Assembly: GCF_000829825.1 (NCBI RefSeq)
Contig: NZ_JXSL01000027.1
Location: forward strand, 434,001 to 498,000
Direction of reading: 5' to 3'
Source: Paramagnetospirillum magnetotacticum MS-1
GTDB lineage: Bacteria > Pseudomonadota > Alphaproteobacteria > Rhodospirillales > Magnetospirillaceae
Length of the DNA: 64,000 nt
The notes under the pieces are model-generated. The model made no database searches. It was not told where the DNA came from and worked only from the letters and a program-made list of their open reading frames with translations. This document shows positions 61,538 through 64,000 of this stretch, in pieces. Each line of letters begins with the position of its first letter. Position 1 is the first letter of the stretch. The translations under genes were made by a program, and so were the position numbers.

Positions 61538-62565
61538 ACGCGCTGGACGATCACTCCGTACCAGCCAAGGCCTTCATAGGTCTCATAGCCGGGGGTGCGG
61601 GCATAACCGATCATCACGCCGGTGGGATCAATATAGAAGCCGCGCTCGCCCTGATCGGTGCGCAAAGCGAAGGTCTCGCTCAGCACGCCGGTCCGGTCGG
61701 AGGACGCGATCACCCGATGTCGCGAATCCAGCAGCAGGCAGCGCGACCGCGCCTTGTCCTGGGGGGCGAGCCGCACGCCGTCGACGATGCCCTGGGCCTG
61801 GGCCTCCCAATCAAAGAAGATGCCCAGCGCCCCAATGGGCTTGCCGTCGGCCTCTCCGTTCTCACGGATGGCGGTAGCATAGGTGGCCACCATGGCGTTG
61901 CCGAGGCCGGGCGCCCTGGACACATCCGCTACCGCGAAGTCGCCGCCGCTTTGCGTGGCCATGGCGTCGCGAAACCAGGCTTCGCCGGAAACGTCGGTGC
62001 CCACCACGCCGGGATAGCGCCCATTCCGGCCATTGGCGACGACGCGGCCCTGGGCATCGGCCACCCACAGGTCGAGATAGACGGTGTAGGAATCGAGGAT
62101 CACGCCGAGACGGCGGCATGTATGGTCGGCGACGGCCTTTTCGCCCGGCCGCCCGGCGCAGGCCACCACGGCCGCATCGGTCGCCCACCAGCGCACATCG
62201 CAGGAGCGCTCATAGAGGTTGCGGTCCATCACCTCGATGGTGTTGTGGGCCAGATCGGCCAGACGCTCGCCCCGCACCTGCCGCACCTGAGACGCCAGAC
62301 TTTCGCCAAACCGCGACAATTCGCCCAACCGGCCGCGCAACTCTCCTTGCAAGGAATCGGTCAGCAGGGCGATCTCGTTGGAGATGGCCTTGACCTCATC
62401 GGCCACCACCGCGAAGCCCATCCCCGCCGAGCCGACGCGGTGGGCCTCGATGGTGGCGTTGAGCGCCAGCATCTTGGACCGACGGGTAATCCCGTTGATA
62501 CGCATGATCTTGTCATCGGCCACCGAGGCCACGCCGCCCGTCAACTGAAGCAATTGCTCGATCAT
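61534..62565 (-). CDS. Mini-chemoreceptor: signalling tip followed by Cache-like sensor
   Basis: 343 residues, no membrane helix and no HAMP. Residues about 15-75 match only the tip of a chemoreceptor hairpin ([36 protein letters not shown]); residues about 130-340 are Cache/PDC-like (LDLWVADAQGRVVANGRNGR, GEAWFRDAMATQSGGDFAVA, CLLLDSRHRVIASSDRTG). The order is the reverse of classical receptors. GGGAG 6 bases before the ATG supports a genuine short start, so it is not obviously a truncated fragment. Whether the tip can bind CheA/CheW is unclear. Confidence 0.82.
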   Translation of the reverse strand: MIEQLLQLTGGVASVADDKIMRINGITRRSKMLALNATIEAHRVGSAGMGFAVVADEVKAISNEIALLTDSLQGELRGRLGELSRFGESLASQVRQVRGERLADLAHNTIEVMDRNLYERSCDVRWWATDAAVVACAGRPGEKAVADHTCRRLGVILDSYTVYLDLWVADAQGRVVANGRNGRYPGVVGTDVSGEAWFRDAMATQSGGDFAVADVSRAPGLGNAMVATYATAIRENGEADGKPIGALGIFFDWEAQAQGIVDGVRLAPQDKARSRCLLLDSRHRVIASSDRTGVLSETFALRTDQGERGFYIDPTGVMIGYARTPGYETYEGLGWYGVIVQRV

Positions 62566-62706
62566 TACTCACTCCCGAATCACACCTTCCGGAGCAATCA
62601 ACGCAACCGCCATGCCAGCCCAGGCCACTGTCTTTTCAGCATTTGCACAGGAATTTTGCACCGAACCGGCTCATTAGGCGCTCAAAACTCGGGCAAATAC
62701 GTGGTT

Positions 62707-63498
62707 CTACCGAACCTCGATCAACATCTTTTGCCCGTGGACCGGCAGGCGGTAGACGTCCTTCACCTCCTTGACCTTCAAGGACGCCTCGAACATATGG
62801 GGCGAGCAGGAATTGTCGGCGAACATGTCCCAGTGACACGGGATGGCCTGGGCGGGTCCCACCCGACGGACCAGCTCCGCCGCTTCCCAGTGGGACAGAT
62901 TGGCATAGCCGCCGTTGATGGGCAGGCAAATGGCGTCGGGACTGTGCTTGGCGCCCGCCTCGGCCAGCAGGTCGCACCAGGCGGTATCGCCGGTGATCCA
63001 GACCTTAGGGCCGCCATCGCCCTCGATGACAAAGCCCATATGGGTGAGATCACCCGCATCGGTGGGCAGGGCGAAGGTTCCGGTGACGGTCAGGTCGCCC
63101 AGCGCGATCTGATGGTTGGGCCAGGTCAGAATCCGGTCGCTTTCCGCGACACTGGCCGCGGCCAGCACCGCCTGGGTATCGCCCGGCCCGGCGAAGGCCT
63201 TGACCCTTCCGCTGCGGGCGCAGCCGCACAGGGTGTCGGGATCGGCATGGTCCTTGTGGGAATGGCTGCACAGCAGCAGATCGGCCCGCAACTCCTCGGG
63301 CGCGACCAATACCGGCACCCGCCGGTCAAGGTCGAGGCCGCGCCGCGACGGATGGCAGGAATTGGAAAGATAAGGATCGACGGCCAGGACATGTCCCGCC
63401 GGAGACTTGATCATCCAGCCGTTCTGGCCCAGGAACCACAGGGCGAGGGAGCCCTTCTCCACGCGGGTCGTGGCGATTTCGCCCATCAAGCCGGTCAT
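62707..63498 (-). CDS. MBL-fold metallohydrolase, UlaG-like
   Basis: 263 residues. WFLGQNGWMIKSPAGHVLAV, DPYLSNSCHPSRRG, the metal motif LLLCSHSHKDHADP (HxHxDH) and WITGDTAWCDLL are those of the UlaG/L-ascorbate-6-phosphate lactonase-like group of beta-lactamase-fold hydrolases. Substrate unknown. ATG at 63498; the further open frame upstream has no similarity. Divergent from the response regulator, 94 bases apart. Confidence 0.85.
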   Translation of the reverse strand: MTGLMGEIATTRVEKGSLALWFLGQNGWMIKSPAGHVLAVDPYLSNSCHPSRRGLDLDRRVPVLVAPEELRADLLLCSHSHKDHADPDTLCGCARSGRVKAFAGPGDTQAVLAAASVAESDRILTWPNHQIALGDLTVTGTFALPTDAGDLTHMGFVIEGDGGPKVWITGDTAWCDLLAEAGAKHSPDAICLPINGGYANLSHWEAAELVRRVGPAQAIPCHWDMFADNSCSPHMFEASLKVKEVKDVYRLPVHGQKMLIEVR

Positions 63499-63592
63499 GA
63501 TCCATCCACGCTGGTAAAGAGTTGACCACTGCGGGCCGTCAGCCCAAGAATAGCGCACCTTAAGCCCTTCTGACCACTGGAGCCCCGCCTCA

Positions 63593-64000
63593 ATGACCAG
63601 CCTGCCGATCATTCTGGTGGTGGACGATGAAAAGCAGTCGCAGGAGGCACTGCGCCGGGTCTTGGCCGACGAGTTCCAGGTGCTGACCGCCTCCACCGCT
63701 CAAGAAGCCGAGGGCTTGCTGGAGCAGGAAATGGTCCACGCCATCTTGTGCGATCAGCGCATGCCGGGCATCCAGGGCGTGGACTTCCTCAAGGCCGTCC
63801 GCGACCGCTGGCCCGATCCGGTGCGCATGATCATTTCCGGCTATTCCGAGGCCGAGGACATTATCGCCGGTGTCAACGAGGCCGGGATCTACCGTTACAT
63901 AACCAAGCCGTGGGAACCCGATGAGCTGGTTCATACCCTGCACGGCGCCCTGAAGCTTTACGCCCTGCAACGTGAAAACGCCCAGGCCAGCCTGGACCTC
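63593..64000 (+). CDS. Response regulator, HupR/HoxA-like receiver (runs off right edge)
   Basis: 136 codons visible. Receiver with VVDDEKQSQEALRRVL, phosphorylatable Asp in ILCDQRMPGIQGVDFL, the switch region MIISGYSEAEDIIAGVNEAG and Lys in YITKPWEPDELV. The SGYSEAEDIIAG and GIYRYITKPW blocks are typical of HupR/HoxA-type NtrC-family hydrogenase regulators and of related RpfG-like proteins, so the missing C-terminus decides: sigma-54 ATPase plus HTH, or HD-GYP. Confidence 0.75.
   Translation, partial: MTSLPIILVVDDEKQSQEALRRVLADEFQVLTASTAQEAEGLLEQEMVHAILCDQRMPGIQGVDFLKAVRDRWPDPVRMIISGYSEAEDIIAGVNEAGIYRYITKPWEPDELVHTLHGALKLYALQRENAQASLDL

Noticed and set aside
60832-63525. Plus-strand open frame of 897 codons
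   Set aside because: It runs antisense or out of frame through the AEC transporter, mini-chemoreceptor and MBL genes, which have clear family motifs; its protein is low-complexity and unlike any family. It is a GC-bias artefact.
1-64000. CRISPR array, tRNA, rRNA or tmRNA genes
   Set aside because: No regularly spaced direct repeats were seen, and no intergenic stretch shows a tRNA cloverleaf, rRNA core or tmRNA ends. Visual inspection could miss a small RNA; a covariance search would decide.
1-64000. Magnetosome island genes
   Set aside because: The chemoreceptor and hemerythrin content suggests a Magnetospirillum-like host, but no mam or mms gene is in the window, so magnetotaxis is not claimed.

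Overview
The window is one contiguous piece of a GC-rich alphaproteobacterial chromosome, about 64 kb and densely coding. Gene orders such as rpsB-tsf / pyrH-frr-uppS-cdsA-dxr-rseP-bamA and dgt / argS / SPOR-nagZ-M50-scpA-scpB-tatABC-serS-surE-pcm-nlpD are typical of Rhodospirillales. Soluble chemoreceptors with a sensor behind the signalling domain, bacteriohemerythrin, several c-di-GMP proteins and hopanoid genes fit a Magnetospirillum-like microaerophile. That genus call is inference: no magnetosome gene lies in the window.

Region by region. 1-7728 (minus): translation, isoprenoid/phospholipid and outer-membrane assembly genes in two transcription units separated by a clear intrinsic terminator. 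7885-11653 (minus): MepA endopeptidase, a GAF/HD-GYP c-di-GMP phosphodiesterase and an acyl-CoA ligase. 11838-16819 (plus): a GGDEF cyclase, a lipid kinase overlapping a phosphoesterase, and a TPR/OGT-like glycosyltransferase. 16816-18103 (minus): a methyltransferase and a cytochrome c. 18218-22075 (plus): an ACT protein, a small membrane protein and PutA. 22210-25897: an NDUFAF6-like synthase homologue diverging from hpnC-hpnE, then sodB. 26092-29430 (minus): yajC-secD-secF with an NDUFAF3-like protein. 29586-30440: a DUF815 ATPase. 30441-30843: a non-coding tract with a MITE-like insertion nested in a palindromic repeat. 30844-45696 (minus): a globin/PilZ chemoreceptor and the long housekeeping cluster. 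45733-49030: GGDEF, erpA, a DUF922 protein and exonuclease III. 49173-56048 (minus): a hemerythrin-receiver protein overlapping a haem-oxygenase-like diiron protein, behind ilvD, a coiled-coil protein, an HAD dehalogenase and a lytic transglycosylase. 56257-61537: dapA, smpB, a sulfite-oxidase-fold protein, a second DapA-family aldolase (minus), glycerate 2-kinase and an AEC transporter. 61534-64000: a mini-chemoreceptor, an MBL hydrolase and the start of a HupR/HoxA-like response regulator.

Themes. Oxygen and diiron/haem sensing recur (globin chemoreceptor, hemerythrin-receiver, haem-oxygenase-like diiron protein, sodB), as does c-di-GMP signalling (two GGDEF, one HD-GYP, one PilZ). Two homologues of mitochondrial complex I assembly factors lie about 3 kb apart. 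Non-coding DNA carries a four-hairpin dispersed repeat (two copies, with compensatory stem changes), a GC-rich palindrome family (two copies), an AT-rich palindrome cluster after putA, and a 247-bp inverted-repeat element flanked by an 11-bp duplication. The candidates I would follow first are the hemerythrin-receiver/diiron pair at 49173-51154 and the structured repeat family. No rRNA, tRNA, CRISPR array or intact transposase gene was recognised.
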